64,000 bases of DNA from Halogranum rubrum (GTDB lineage Archaea; Halobacteriota; Halobacteria; Halobacteriales; Haloferacaceae): contig NZ_FOTC01000007.1 of NCBI RefSeq assembly GCF_900114455.1, positions 1 to 64,000 on the forward strand, given 5' to 3'. The notes beneath the pieces are model-generated. The model did no database searches. It was not told the DNA's origin and was given only the letters and a program-made list of their open reading frames with translations. The translations under genes were made by a program, and so were the position numbers. Positions 17,739 through 26,687 of the stretch are shown here, one piece after another (the first letter of the stretch is position 1; the number at the start of each line of letters is the position of its first letter).

Positions 17739-18598
17739 CAGTTCGCCACCTCCGCTTCGAGGTCATCAGTTTCTGTAGCAGTCCCTTCGACGAGATCGGC
17801 GACGCTCTCGAAGGAGTCGAGAATGTCGAGTTGATAGTCGCGAAGTTCGTACTCGTCGTGGTAGCGGAAGACGCTCATTCCTTCTCCCCAGGCGTCGCTG
17901 ATCTTACTCCGCTTGTAGACGACGAACGGGGTGATGAGTCGGTCGCTCGCTTCGAGTTCGGCGAACACTTCTTGCTGTTTGTTCGTTTCACGCTTCTGAA
18001 CGCGGTTCGGAACGACACCGAGGATCGAAAAGGAGACATCGACGCCGGGAATCCGGTTGAACCCGCGTTCCATCGCGGCGAGTTCTTCTTCGAGGCCACC
18101 GATGGCGGCGATTCCTTTATCGGTCATCTCGGCGGGTGCGACGACGTTCTGTGTCGCGACCATCGCGTTGGAGACGAGCGTCCCCGTCGTCGCTGGGGGG
18201 TCGACGAGCACGTAGTCGTACAGTTCGGTCAGTTGCTCCATCTCGTGGTGGAGAAGCCAGTGTTTACTCCCGGAGTCGAGGCCGTCGGCGGCTTCGACTT
18301 TCGACTCGATGTTCGCGAGGTCGTTGTGCGTCGGAATCAGGTCGAACTCGGGCGTCTCGATGACGATTTCGTCGAGTCGCTGAGTCTCGTCGACGAGGAG
18401 GTCGGCGATGTTCTCGTAGTCGTCGCGACTTGCCCACTCACCGTACCCCATGTGGTCGGTCATCCCGGCGTTTTGCGGGTCGAAGTCGATTGCGAGGACG
18501 TCGTATCCACGGCGAGACAGCGCAGCGGCGGTGTTGACGGTGAACGTCGTCTTTCCCGTCCCACCAGCCTCTGTCCAGAAGGTAACTGCGTTCGGCAT
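17738..18598 (-). CDS. ParA-family partition ATPase
   Basis: 286 residues. A deviant Walker A EAGGTGKTTFTVN is at 9-21, Walker A' IDFDPQNAGMTDHMGYGEW at about 37-55 and Walker B YVLVDPPATTGTLVS near 130. This is the plasmid-type ParA/Soj family, not the MinD branch. A minus-strand TTTTTATTA about 30 bases before the ATG at 18598 is a likely TATA box. With the recombinase and DUF5805 genes it suggests a plasmid-derived or mobile module. Confidence 0.93.
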   Translation of the reverse strand: MPNAVTFWTEAGGTGKTTFTVNTAAALSRRGYDVLAIDFDPQNAGMTDHMGYGEWASRDDYENIADLLVDETQRLDEIVIETPEFDLIPTHNDLANIESKVEAADGLDSGSKHWLLHHEMEQLTELYDYVLVDPPATTGTLVSNAMVATQNVVAPAEMTDKGIAAIGGLEEELAAMERGFNRIPGVDVSFSILGVVPNRVQKRETNKQQEVFAELEASDRLITPFVVYKRSKISDAWGEGMSVFRYHDEYELRDYQLDILDSFESVADLVEGTATETDDLEAEVAN

Positions 18599-19345
18599 GG
18601 TTGTCTCTGCGCGAGAGTCACTAATAAAAACACGTCAGACAAGCGGGTCACAGAGAGAGGACAGTAGAGAGAACACGAATGCGCCAACAACCGTGAGAAC
18701 TTGTTTGACGATTGTAAGACTATCCAGCAGCATTTCATACCATCTAAACATGTAGATAATAATGTAGATAAATGTCTAAATAAGAAAATACAGGGACAAA
18801 CTATTCATTTGTACAGATCACGAGGAGAGAATAGAAGAGACGACACAAAGTGGGGCGCAGACGCAACCCCGTCTCACACCGTCGCTCGCACGGCGGTGGA
18901 CGTAGCTGAAGCGGTCTGCGTAAGGGAGTGTCGGGTGAGACGGCTTCGAGACCTACGAACAGTTTCGTGGAAAGAAGTTCAAAGAAGATTGCTCGACGCT
19001 AGAACGCGTCCCAACAGGTTCGGTCACGCTGAAAAACAGCGTCGTCGTCGAGAATTTGTCGTCAGCTTTGTCATCGAGCAACGGTTCAACAGCGACAAAT
19101 AAATTAGATACTGCTATACAGAATTGGGTGGGCAAGTGCTCAAAAGTAGTGTCAAATAGTTGTTCTTTTGATTCTCGAAGAACCGAGGACTCACGGTCTA
19201 CAGAGCCAAGAAGTAGCCTCAGTGCCGCGAGAGAGTCCCACTCGTTGAATTCATCGACTGTGACACACCGAAATCGCTCGAGACGTCGCACACAGAGACC
19301 CCTCGATACAGAGAGTTTAACAAGATTCCCGCGCTGAGTTAATAC
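18599..19345. other. AT-rich gene-free region upstream of ParA
   Basis: 747 bases. 18700-18830 is markedly AT-rich and carries short repeats (18740-18783). 18830-19300 is of normal composition without a convincing frame; a 112-codon minus-strand frame (18953-19291) has no family match and atypical Phe/Ser content. The last 35 bases hold the NikR-like gene's TATA box (GTTTAACA near 19313-19321). Candidate partition site or decayed element end. Confidence 0.4.
18740..18783. repeat. Iteron-like AT-rich repeats upstream of ParA
   Basis: ATGTAGATAA occurs at 18750 and 18762 (12-base period), followed by a degenerate ATGTCTAAATA at 18772. The first copy also lies in the dyad ATCTA-AACATG-TAGAT (18742-18757). 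Spacing close to a helical turn is what cooperative binding of a partition protein would need. Its role as parS/centromere or operator is inferred. Confidence 0.45.
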
Positions 19346-19774
19346 ATGACCGTCGTCAGTGTCTCCATGCCCGAAGAGCTACTCAACCGAATCGACGAGT
19401 TCGCCGACGAACACGGCTACACCGGGCGAAGCGAGGTGCTCCGCGAAGCGAGTCGAAACCTCCTCGGCGAGTTCGAGGACAAGCGGTTAGAGGACCGCGA
19501 ACTGATGGGAATCGTCACCGTCCTCTTCGACTTCGAGACGACGAGCGTCGAAGAGCGAATGATGCGACTTCGTCACGAGCACGAAGATCTCGTCGCCTCG
19601 AACTTCCACAGTCACGTCGGCCACCACTACTGCATGGAACTGTTCGTCCTCGAAGGGTCACTCGAAGAGATTTCGACGTTCGTCGGGAAGCTCCGGGCGA
19701 CGAAAGACACGCTCAGCATCGACTACTCGGTGATGCCAGTCGACGACTTCGGGCCGTTCAGTACTTCCGAGTGA
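19346..19774 (+). CDS. NikR-like nickel-responsive regulator (CopG/RHH)
   Basis: 142 residues. Residues 1-45 are a ribbon-helix-helix ([19 protein letters not shown], then [14 protein letters not shown]). The C-terminal ACT-like domain keeps NikR metal ligands: His77 or His79, His88 and His90 of [10 protein letters not shown], and Cys96. The sequence [17 protein letters not shown] aligns with the E. coli NikR ligand block. It probably represses a nickel or cobalt transporter when metal is bound, but none is adjacent. It may control distant genes. Convergent with the HisG-like gene. Confidence 0.9.
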   Translation: MTVVSVSMPEELLNRIDEFADEHGYTGRSEVLREASRNLLGEFEDKRLEDRELMGIVTVLFDFETTSVEERMMRLRHEHEDLVASNFHSHVGHHYCMELFVLEGSLEEISTFVGKLRATKDTLSIDYSVMPVDDFGPFSTSE

Positions 19775-19777
19775 ACG

Positions 19778-20677
19778 TCAGGCTTCGATTGCCGTCTCTA
19801 GCTGTTGGTCGGTGAGGAGTTCTTTCACGTCTTCGGTGGCGTCGCTCGCCTCTGTCGGGTTCTCCATCAGTACCGTCTCGCTCGGGAAGAGGTGTTCTCC
19901 GAGGACGAGACCGTAGTCACGCGCCGTCGACCCAGTGACGGTGAGGTAGATACCGAGACCGGTGTCGGCGATGGCGGCCTCTTCTTCGTCGGCGTCGGGC
20001 GCAGGATACGCGAAGTCGACGTCGGTCAGTGCGTCGGTGCCGAGCACTGCCTCGACGAGCCGTTCGTAGCGCGGCGAGATACAGAGGTCACCTGTGTAGT
20101 CGGCGACGAACTCACGGTCGAGCTCCGCACCCGGTGGGAGTACTTCGGGCTTTGCCATCAGCGTGTGGTAGACCGTATCACCGAGTCCGGTGACGACGCG
20201 GACGTCGGACTCGCGGGGGTCGATACGGGCGTTCACGTCGGCGAGGCTGTCGAGACCGTCGGGCCGAAGCGAGACGACCTCTTCGAGCACGAGATCTGCA
20301 CTGTCGAAGCCGAGGGCGAACTCGTGGGTCCGAAGCGACCGGAACGGCTCTTCACGGCCGACGAGCTGGACGTTCACGGCGTCGGTCTCGATAGTGACGC
20401 TGTCGAAGACGATACGCCGCGGTTTGCCGTCTCGGTCGTCTCGGAGGAGCGTGTACTCTGGCGACGTGGGGTCCGAGAGGTCGCTGTAGTCGGCCAGCCG
20501 TTCGTACACGTCGCGGTCCGGATGCTGTCGGCCCTTGGTGACGGCTTTCTCGTATCGAAGCGTCGAGGAGACCTCGTCTGCAAGTGCGTGAACACCTGCG
20601 CCGGCGGCGAGGCGTTCGAGCACTGCTTCGAGGGGCCGTCCCTTACGGGGCACAGCAACACAGACCGTTTCTGTCAT
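19778..20677 (-). CDS. HisG-like (ATP phosphoribosyltransferase-fold) protein, role unknown
   Basis: 299 residues. It starts VCVAVPRKGRPLEAVLERL, very like the HisG opening (IAVPNKGR). Near 245-275 GLGIYLTVTGSTARDYGL resembles the phosphate-binding TGSTLRxNGL loop of HisG. The middle (IVFDSVTIETDAVNVQLVGREE, SADLVLEEVVSLRPDGLDSL) differs from true HisG. Either it is a distant paralog that lost the activity or a family with another nucleotide or PRPP-related role. No other his gene is near. I would not call it HisG. Confidence 0.6.
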   Translation of the reverse strand: MTETVCVAVPRKGRPLEAVLERLAAGAGVHALADEVSSTLRYEKAVTKGRQHPDRDVYERLADYSDLSDPTSPEYTLLRDDRDGKPRRIVFDSVTIETDAVNVQLVGREEPFRSLRTHEFALGFDSADLVLEEVVSLRPDGLDSLADVNARIDPRESDVRVVTGLGDTVYHTLMAKPEVLPPGAELDREFVADYTGDLCISPRYERLVEAVLGTDALTDVDFAYPAPDADEEEAAIADTGLGIYLTVTGSTARDYGLVLGEHLFPSETVLMENPTEASDATEDVKELLTDQQLETAIEA

Positions 20678-20776
20678 TAGCGGACGCTAGTGGTCGCGAA
20701 CTAAACCGGTTGCGCTTTCGGCAGCGTCTGGACAAGTGCCATAACCACTAACCGGCAGGTCTACGTGAGTCGCAGT

Positions 20777-21619
20777 ATGGTACCGCAGCCGAGGGAGGAA
20801 CACACCGAGACAGCCAAACAGGCGGGGCAGTCGGCGTATCGCGCTGCGCTGGACGTCGTGTTGACCGGTATCGCAGTTATCCTCCCGATTGTCGTCACTA
20901 TCTATGTATTGAAAGCGGCGCTCGATATTCTCACGAACGCGTTGCGCCCTATCGTTATCCTGCTTCAACACTTCGGCATCGTCCGCGACGTCAGACAGAC
21001 GTTCGTGGTCGCGGACATCCTCATCGACCTCAATCTGTACAGCGACGTCGTCTCTGTCATCGCTGAAATCGTCGCACTCGCCCTCTTGGCCGTCCTCGTC
21101 GTCGCAATCGGTATCGTCGCCCGCTCGCAGTCGGGTGACCGTCTCATCGACTACTTCGACTACGTCATCATGGCGATTCCGGGTATCGGAGCCATCTACA
21201 AGAGTTTTCGACGGATGGGGGATGCGATGCTCGAAAGCGACATGGACCACTTCCGGTCGGTGAAACTCGTCGAGTTCCCGCACGACGACACCTACGTCAT
21301 CGGATTCGAGACGGCCCAGTCACCGTCGTCGGTGCAGGATACCGTCGGCGACGACGACATGGTCACGATGTTCATCCCGCTCGCACCGAACCCCGTGATG
21401 GGTGGGTTCCTCACGCATCTCCCGAGCAAGCGAATCAACGACATCGATATGACCGTCGAAGAAGGCGTCAGAAGCATCATCACGAGCGGAATCGCCACGT
21501 CAGAGAACTCACAGCAACAGGAGTTCTCGGCGTTTGGCGACAGTGACGGTGACGGGTTCGGCATCACACCCGACAACCTCCCCGGGTCGTTCGGTGACTC
21601 GAAACAGAACGAAGACTGA
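20777..21619 (+). CDS. DUF502 membrane protein
   Basis: 280 residues from ATG 20777 (a GTG four codons earlier is possible). Two membrane segments lie near 25-50 and 92-118, the second followed by Q-S-G-D-R-L-I-D-Y-F-D-Y. The soluble part has the family pattern IPGIGAIYKSFRRMGDAM, then HFRSVKLVEFP, VIGFET and VTMFIPLAPNPVMGGFLTHLP. DUF502 proteins are found in bacteria and archaea with unknown function. The Gly/Asp-rich C-terminal tail is probably disordered. Confidence 0.9.
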   Translation: MVPQPREEHTETAKQAGQSAYRAALDVVLTGIAVILPIVVTIYVLKAALDILTNALRPIVILLQHFGIVRDVRQTFVVADILIDLNLYSDVVSVIAEIVALALLAVLVVAIGIVARSQSGDRLIDYFDYVIMAIPGIGAIYKSFRRMGDAMLESDMDHFRSVKLVEFPHDDTYVIGFETAQSPSSVQDTVGDDDMVTMFIPLAPNPVMGGFLTHLPSKRINDIDMTVEEGVRSIITSGIATSENSQQQEFSAFGDSDGDGFGITPDNLPGSFGDSKQNED

Positions 21620-21651
21620 AAAGACTGAGAAGACTGACGGAGTTGTCCGAC

Positions 21652-23415
21652 TCAGTTGTCGCCGCCGAACGCGCTGCCGAGGCGGTCACGGAACTGTTTC
21701 AACTCGACGAGTTCCGACTGAACGTCGTCCATCTCGTCTCTGAGTTCCTCGACGTCGGCGGCGAGACCCGCCTGCAAGTCGTCGACCTGTGTCGTGAGGT
21801 CGTCGCGAACCGTCTCTAGTTCTGCGTGTAGCTCTGCACGCGTCTCTGTCACGTCGGTGTCGACGTCGGCGACGTCGGCGCGGACGTCACCCATCTCCGT
21901 ATCCAGTGAGTCGACTGTCTCCGCCAGCGTGTCGATATCGTCGGCGACGGCGGCCAACGCCTCGACTTCGTCGGCGACCGACGAGAGGTCCTGTGTGTTG
22001 GTCTCGACACGCTTCTCTACTGCCGTAACCGTCGTCGCGACGTTGTCGACGTCGTCGCGCAGGTCGACTCGGTCGGACTCGGCCGAGGCGAGCGCCGTCT
22101 CCAACATCGTGAGCGACGACGACACCGATTCGAGTTCCTCGCGGAACTCGCTGACGAGTTGGTCGCCCGTTCCCTCCTCGTCGATGAACTCCGACAGCGC
22201 GTCGCTGTAGGCGACGAGGTCGTCCATCTGTGACTGGAGGCGGCCGATTCGAACGTCCACGCTCGTCGGAACACCGATGTCGAGTTCGCGCTTCAACAGC
22301 GAGAGGTCGTCGTCGTCGACACTGCCTTCTCGAATCTCCGTGGCGAGCGTCGCAGCGATACTCGTCGACGTGACCGCTCCCGGTTTCGACTGGTCGGATG
22401 CAGGCGTGTCGATTACGTCGGCTGTTTCGGCTTCCGTAGCTGTCTCAGAGACGTCGCCCGCATCAGACTGAGCGGCGTCCGCCTGACCGGCCTCCGGGTC
22501 GACTTCGACGTCTTCCTCCTCGCTGGCGTCGAGTTCGGATTCCGTCTCGGTCGAACGGGCGACGACGGCAGGGACGGTGTCGGTCTCGATGGGACGTGGT
22601 TCGACCGTCTCGGCAGTCGAGGAGTCGGTCACTGGTTCGTCAGCAGATGCGTCTGCGGGGTGTGAGTCATCAGCAGCGAGCGGGTCGTCGAGTGCCAACG
22701 GTTCCATTGGCTCTGCTTCCTGTTCGTGCTCGTCGTCGACGAGTGGGTCTTCGACGTCGAGGTCCAGTTCCAAGTCCAACTCTTCGATGTCGTCGACGTT
22801 CTCTGCACGCTCGGCCGCTTCGACTACCTCGGCGGCGTCGACTTCGTCGAGTTGTTCGGCCGTCTCGATGTCGGCAGCGAGTGGGTCCTCGGTGTTGGCG
22901 TCAGCGTCGGCATCGGTATCCAGGTCCGAGTCCTCCATCCCCGGAACCGTGTCGGCGTCACCGGCCAAGACGTCGCGGACGACGTCGGTCGACTCCTCGC
23001 CGACGATGTCTTCGACGCCTTCGGCTTCGGGGCCACCACTCTCGTGAGTCGACACGAGGTCGAGGGTTGGTTCGACGAGGAACGCCGCACTCTCTTCGTC
23101 GGTCTCTTCGAGTCGGATACCGTAGACCGTCGTCACGGACTCTTCGGGTGCGAGCGTCCGGACGAACTCGACGCGGTGGTCCTCGTAGGCGGTCCAGTTG
23201 TCGTTCTCGTAGTCGGGGTGGAACCCGACGCAGTCCATCGGAAACGACGTCGGCACGTCGTCGGTCAGACGGATGTCGACCGCTTCGGTACTCGTCGACT
23301 GGATGACGAACTTGAGTGCGGGGACGGGAAACTCGTCGGCGACGAACGACTTCTCGACGGACACGTCACCGGCCGAGACGGTGAGTGGGCCTGCATGGGT
23401 CGGGTCCTGGCTCAT
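21652..23415 (-). CDS. Large acidic protein with N-terminal beta domain and C-terminal coiled coil
   Basis: 587 residues. Residues 1-112 look like an immunoglobulin-like beta domain (VEKSFVADEFPVPALKFVIQ ... VEFVRTLAPEESVTTVYGI). Residues 113-340 are extremely Asp/Glu/Ala-rich and disordered. Residues 375-575 are long heptad repeats (VDLRDDVDNVATTVTAVEKR, LETVRDDLTTQVDDLQAGL), ending in a short Gly-rich tail. No signal peptide, so probably cytoplasmic. A TATA box (TTTATG on the minus strand, near 23440) fits a leaderless ATG. Convergent with DUF502. Function unknown; the layout suggests a scaffold or structural protein. Confidence 0.75.
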   Translation of the reverse strand: MSQDPTHAGPLTVSAGDVSVEKSFVADEFPVPALKFVIQSTSTEAVDIRLTDDVPTSFPMDCVGFHPDYENDNWTAYEDHRVEFVRTLAPEESVTTVYGIRLEETDEESAAFLVEPTLDLVSTHESGGPEAEGVEDIVGEESTDVVRDVLAGDADTVPGMEDSDLDTDADADANTEDPLAADIETAEQLDEVDAAEVVEAAERAENVDDIEELDLELDLDVEDPLVDDEHEQEAEPMEPLALDDPLAADDSHPADASADEPVTDSSTAETVEPRPIETDTVPAVVARSTETESELDASEEEDVEVDPEAGQADAAQSDAGDVSETATEAETADVIDTPASDQSKPGAVTSTSIAATLATEIREGSVDDDDLSLLKRELDIGVPTSVDVRIGRLQSQMDDLVAYSDALSEFIDEEGTGDQLVSEFREELESVSSSLTMLETALASAESDRVDLRDDVDNVATTVTAVEKRVETNTQDLSSVADEVEALAAVADDIDTLAETVDSLDTEMGDVRADVADVDTDVTETRAELHAELETVRDDLTTQVDDLQAGLAADVEELRDEMDDVQSELVELKQFRDRLGSAFGGDN

Positions 23416-23611
23416 GGAGAATACAAGCCATACAGACTACATAAATCAACCGAGCATCAGAAAGATGATAATTCAGTCAATAATTCAAGACATTATTTTT
23501 TGGCAGAATATGTCCTCACGCGGAGACTTTGGAAGTCACTCTAACGATGTGCGGTGGAAAAAGTCGAGATGAGAGAACCGGACGGATAGCCGTCGACAGT
23601 GCTCAGCGTCG

Positions 23612-24592
23612 TCAGCAGTCGTGGTCGTCCGGCGTGTCGCCCTCGGTGGGGGTGTCGTCAGACGTGTCGTCATCTGACGTGTCGTCGTCCGTCGACCCAT
23701 CGTCGACCGGGTCCGTCTCGTCCTCACCGTCGTCGACTGTCACGGTCAGGTCGTACGGGTTGATGTCGTCGCCGTCGATGTCGCCGAAACTCGCGGCCGA
23801 CTGGATGGCGATGTAGACGGTCCCGTCCTCGGTGGCGGTAAAGGTGACACCCTCACCGTCGCCGTAGTAGTCACCCGGGTCGTTTCCGAGAGACGTCCCG
23901 TTCGGAGCGGTGACTTGAGCCTCATGGGAGGTGAAGGCTTGCGTCGTCTCTTCGTAGTTCACGGTGACCGTGTCACCGGCGTCGACGTCGACGGCGAAGT
24001 GGTCGCTGTCGAAGCCGACGGTGAACGCCGAAATCGACGCGTTAGCGTCGAGTTGCGTGGCGTTCTCGCGGTCGTCGTTCGGTTCGTACGGGTCCGAGTC
24101 GATAGCCGAGGTGTTCAGGGTGTACCCCTGCGCACCCTCGTTCGACTCGTCGTAGGACGCGTTGACCTTGAGGTAGTACGTCCCCGGTTCGACGACACGG
24201 TGCGAGAGAGCGTGCTCTGCGCCGTAGCCGTAGAACAGAATCTTCGTCGAGCTGTACGAGAGCTGCTCTCCGTCCGCGTCGTACAGACGGAGTTCGAGGT
24301 CCCGGTTCTCTGCTTCGCGGAAACTCTCGGAGATGTTCCGCGCGGCGACGGACGCGATGAACGTCTGGTTCTCGGAGACGTCGACCGTGTACCAGTCGGC
24401 GTCGTCCGTCGACTCGATGGTCCCGTTCGTCGAGTCGCCGACGTCGATGGCCGTCGCGTTCTCCATACTGTCGCCTCCGTCACCGGCGTCTACGGCGGCG
24501 ACGCCCCCGACGAGCGCACCAGCCCCGAAGACGGCGGACGCGAGCAATACAACAACTAGTGTGGCAGTTCCGAATTTCGTCGATATACTCAT
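23612..24592 (-). CDS. Secreted protein with PPC-type domains and acidic tail
   Basis: 326 residues. A Sec signal (ATLVVVLLASAVFGAGALVGGVAAVDA) is followed by two bacterial pre-peptidase C-terminal-like beta domains: about 45-150 (GTIESTDDADWYTVDVSENQ, GTYYLKV) and 165-285 (DPYEPNDDRENATQL ... GTVYIAI). The tail is Asp/Thr/Ser-rich with imperfect DDDTS repeats and lacks a C-terminal helix for an archaeosortase anchor. Many N-x-S/T sites. Probably a surface or secreted binding protein; no catalytic domain. Confidence 0.8.
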   Translation of the reverse strand: MSISTKFGTATLVVVLLASAVFGAGALVGGVAAVDAGDGGDSMENATAIDVGDSTNGTIESTDDADWYTVDVSENQTFIASVAARNISESFREAENRDLELRLYDADGEQLSYSSTKILFYGYGAEHALSHRVVEPGTYYLKVNASYDESNEGAQGYTLNTSAIDSDPYEPNDDRENATQLDANASISAFTVGFDSDHFAVDVDAGDTVTVNYEETTQAFTSHEAQVTAPNGTSLGNDPGDYYGDGEGVTFTATEDGTVYIAIQSAASFGDIDGDDINPYDLTVTVDDGEDETDPVDDGSTDDDTSDDDTSDDTPTEGDTPDDHDC

Positions 24593-24722
24593 GTGTCAGG
24601 CTGTATCCACAGCGACCGGGCGTCCAGTCAACGAGGACACAGGTCGTCCTACTCGAAGATGGAACTTTCTTATAGACTGGATAAACGGGAGGAACAGAAG
24701 CAACGCTTATACGAGCGTCGGC

Positions 24723-25619
24723 TTACAGGTCGACTCGGTCGCCGATTTCGGTGACTTCGAGCGTCTTCGGGTACTCGTAGCTTCGAGCGTGGTGGTGCAG
24801 TACCTTCGGGTCCGACGTCATCCCTTTCCACATGTCCCAGTGGCTGGGAACGAAGCGGTCGAACTGGAGGTCGCTCGCGGCCTTCACGACTTCGTTCTCC
24901 GACGAGTACCACTTCGTGCGGACCGGTTCACCGGTCTCCTTGTCCGGGATGTTACCAATCGCGCCGAACGCGAGGATGCCGAGGTCGATGTCGTACTTAC
25001 TGCCTAGGTCCGGGAAGTCCTCGTGCGGTTTGGTGTCGCCACCGTGGAAGATGGTGCCCGACTCGTGTTCGAAGACGTAGCTCACCGGATGCGTCGAGTC
25101 CGAGTCGTCGGCGAACTCGACGTGGACGGTGAACTCGCCGAGTTCGAGCGTGTCGCCCTCTGCGACTTCGTGGAACTGGTCTTCCGAGACGTCCCAGTTC
25201 TCGGTCCACTCCTCGTCGTCGAAGGCGACGTCGAGGCTGTCGTCGGGCGCGTAGAAGTCACAGCCCGTGTTTTCGAGAATCGGGGCCTGACTCGGTCCGT
25301 GGACGTGGTCGGTGTGCTCGTGCGTCGCGAGGATTGCATCGACTTCCGCCACGTCCTCGGGGTCGAACGGGACCGGAATCATCCGGACGGTCCGCGGTGG
25401 GTCGCCGAGGCCGACGTAGGGGTCGACGTAGAGCGTCGTTCCTTCGCTACCCTTGATGACGAAGCCGTTACAGCCGAGGTACCAGACGGCGACGGTGTCC
25501 GGTTCGGCGTCTTCGACGGCACGCGGGAGCCAATCGCCCCAGTCACTGACGGTCATGTCCGGGAGTGCGTCGGCCGGGAGGCTAAGCGTTGTGGACGCGG
25601 CGTCACCTACCGAGTGCAT
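24723..25619 (-). CDS. MBL-fold metallo-hydrolase (UlaG-like)
   Basis: 298 residues from the ATG at 25619; the 42-residue extension lies beyond the promoter. The zinc-site motif ATHEHTDHVHGP is near 125-136, with further His/Asp ligands in HGGDTKPHEDF (about 220) and SHWDMWKG (about 270). The opening AVWYLGCNGFVIKGSEGTTL resembles L-ascorbate-6-phosphate lactonase/UlaG-like enzymes. The substrate in haloarchaea is not known. It shares an AT-rich bidirectional promoter with a 38-codon ORF. Confidence 0.88.
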   Translation of the reverse strand: MHSVGDAASTTLSLPADALPDMTVSDWGDWLPRAVEDAEPDTVAVWYLGCNGFVIKGSEGTTLYVDPYVGLGDPPRTVRMIPVPFDPEDVAEVDAILATHEHTDHVHGPSQAPILENTGCDFYAPDDSLDVAFDDEEWTENWDVSEDQFHEVAEGDTLELGEFTVHVEFADDSDSTHPVSYVFEHESGTIFHGGDTKPHEDFPDLGSKYDIDLGILAFGAIGNIPDKETGEPVRTKWYSSENEVVKAASDLQFDRFVPSHWDMWKGMTSDPKVLHHHARSYEYPKTLEVTEIGDRVDL

Positions 25620-25643
25620 GGGACCATCTGGCGGAGAAGTTAG

Positions 25644-25658
25644 CCAATAATTATATCT
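25644..25658. promoter_or_regulatory. Bidirectional AT-rich promoter core
   Basis: CCAATAATTATATCT lies about 30 bases from the MBL ATG (25619, minus) and about 30 bases from the ATG at 25683 (plus). One AT tract can thus serve as TATA box for two divergent leaderless transcripts. Confidence 0.55.
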
Positions 25659-25682
25659 TTCAAGACTGTGTGTATCGATAGC

Positions 25683-25799
25683 ATGAACAACCATCGTTCG
25701 TCCGAGCTGACGCTGTCCTACGCAGAGATGGTCCGAGCCATCCAAGAGGTGACCACGTCGTCGGTCGGACCGTTCGCACCCGACCCGTGGGTGGGGTAA
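25683..25799 (+). CDS. Putative 38-residue small protein
   Basis: MNNHRSSELTLSYAEMVRAI begins the frame, which ends PFAPDPWVG. The ATG is placed about 30 bases after a TATA box, as expected for a leaderless mRNA. The amphipathic stretch LSYAEMVRAIQEVT could form a helix. It might instead be a leader upstream of the sirtuin gene that starts 48 bases after its stop. No homolog recognised. Confidence 0.4.
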   Translation: MNNHRSSELTLSYAEMVRAIQEVTTSSVGPFAPDPWVG

Positions 25800-25846
25800 A
25801 GCGGGCGTTCCGGGGACGTTACGTCACCGCGCCGTCCAGTGAGACC

Positions 25847-26611
25847 ATGGACAGCACCGACCACATCGAGACGGTCGCAGATGCGCTTCTCACTGCGGAC
25901 ACTGTCGTCGCACTCACCGGTGCAGGGATGAGTACCGCGTCCGGAATCCCGTCGTTCCGCGGCGACGACGGTATCTGGCGAACACAGTTCGACCCCGACG
26001 ACTTCGACATCCGACGACTCGACGCCGACCCCGCCGGGTTCTGGCGTGACCGCCTCGACCTCCACGAGGCGATGTTCGCCGCGAACCCCGAACCGAACGC
26101 CGCCCACGACGCACTCGCCGCCCTCGAACGCACGGGTGTTCTCGACACCGTCGTCACACAGAACACGGACGGACTGCACGCCGCTGCCGGTACCGAATCA
26201 CTCCTCGAACTCCACGGCAACGCCCACCGCGTCGTCTGTCGGTCGTGTGGCCACCGCAGCGACGCTGCCGACGCCCGACAGCGTGTTCGAGACGGTGAGG
26301 TGCCGCCACGCTGCTCGGACTGCGGCGGCGTCCTCAAACCCGACGTCGTCCTCTTCGGCGAGATGCTTCCGCGAGAGACGCTCCAAGCGGCACGGCGACT
26401 CGCCCGCGACAGCGACGTGTTTCTCGCCATCGGGTCGTCGCTGACGGTCGAACCCGCCGCGTCGCTGCCGGGTCTCGCCGCCGGGGGCGGGATGCTCGTC
26501 CTCGTCAACCTCGACGAGACGCCGTACAGTGGGCGTGCGGACGTCGACCTTCGAGCGGACGTGACCGACGTCCTCCCGAGACTTGTGGACACCGTCGAGC
26601 GTCAGCGATGA
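25847..26611 (+). CDS. Sir2-family NAD-dependent protein deacylase
   Basis: 254 residues from ATG 25847. NAD-binding motif GAGMSTASGIPSFRG at 25-39; QNTDGLH at 105-111; catalytic His123 in ELHGNAH; zinc-binding Cys at 131, 134, 156 and 159 (CRSC, CSDC); KPDVVLFGEMLP and the GSSLTVEPA segment follow. A normal archaeal sirtuin that would deacylate proteins using NAD. A LOG-like gene follows after 76 bases. Confidence 0.95.
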   Translation: MDSTDHIETVADALLTADTVVALTGAGMSTASGIPSFRGDDGIWRTQFDPDDFDIRRLDADPAGFWRDRLDLHEAMFAANPEPNAAHDALAALERTGVLDTVVTQNTDGLHAAAGTESLLELHGNAHRVVCRSCGHRSDAADARQRVRDGEVPPRCSDCGGVLKPDVVLFGEMLPRETLQAARRLARDSDVFLAIGSSLTVEPAASLPGLAAGGGMLVLVNLDETPYSGRADVDLRADVTDVLPRLVDTVERQR

Positions 26612-26687
26612 CCGACGGGATTCGGTGATAGCGGGCGAATACCGACTCCATCGAAACCGTTGACTCCCAACGCCGCAAGCGACGACT

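Noticed and set aside
18953-19291. 112-codon minus-strand frame upstream of the NikR-like gene
   Set aside because: No promoter, no family similarity and unusual residue content; kept only as part of the gene-free region.
23685-23685. Short DDDTS repeats in the PPC protein, possible CRISPR or tandem repeat
   Set aside because: They are protein-level repeats of a low-complexity tail with no regular spacers.
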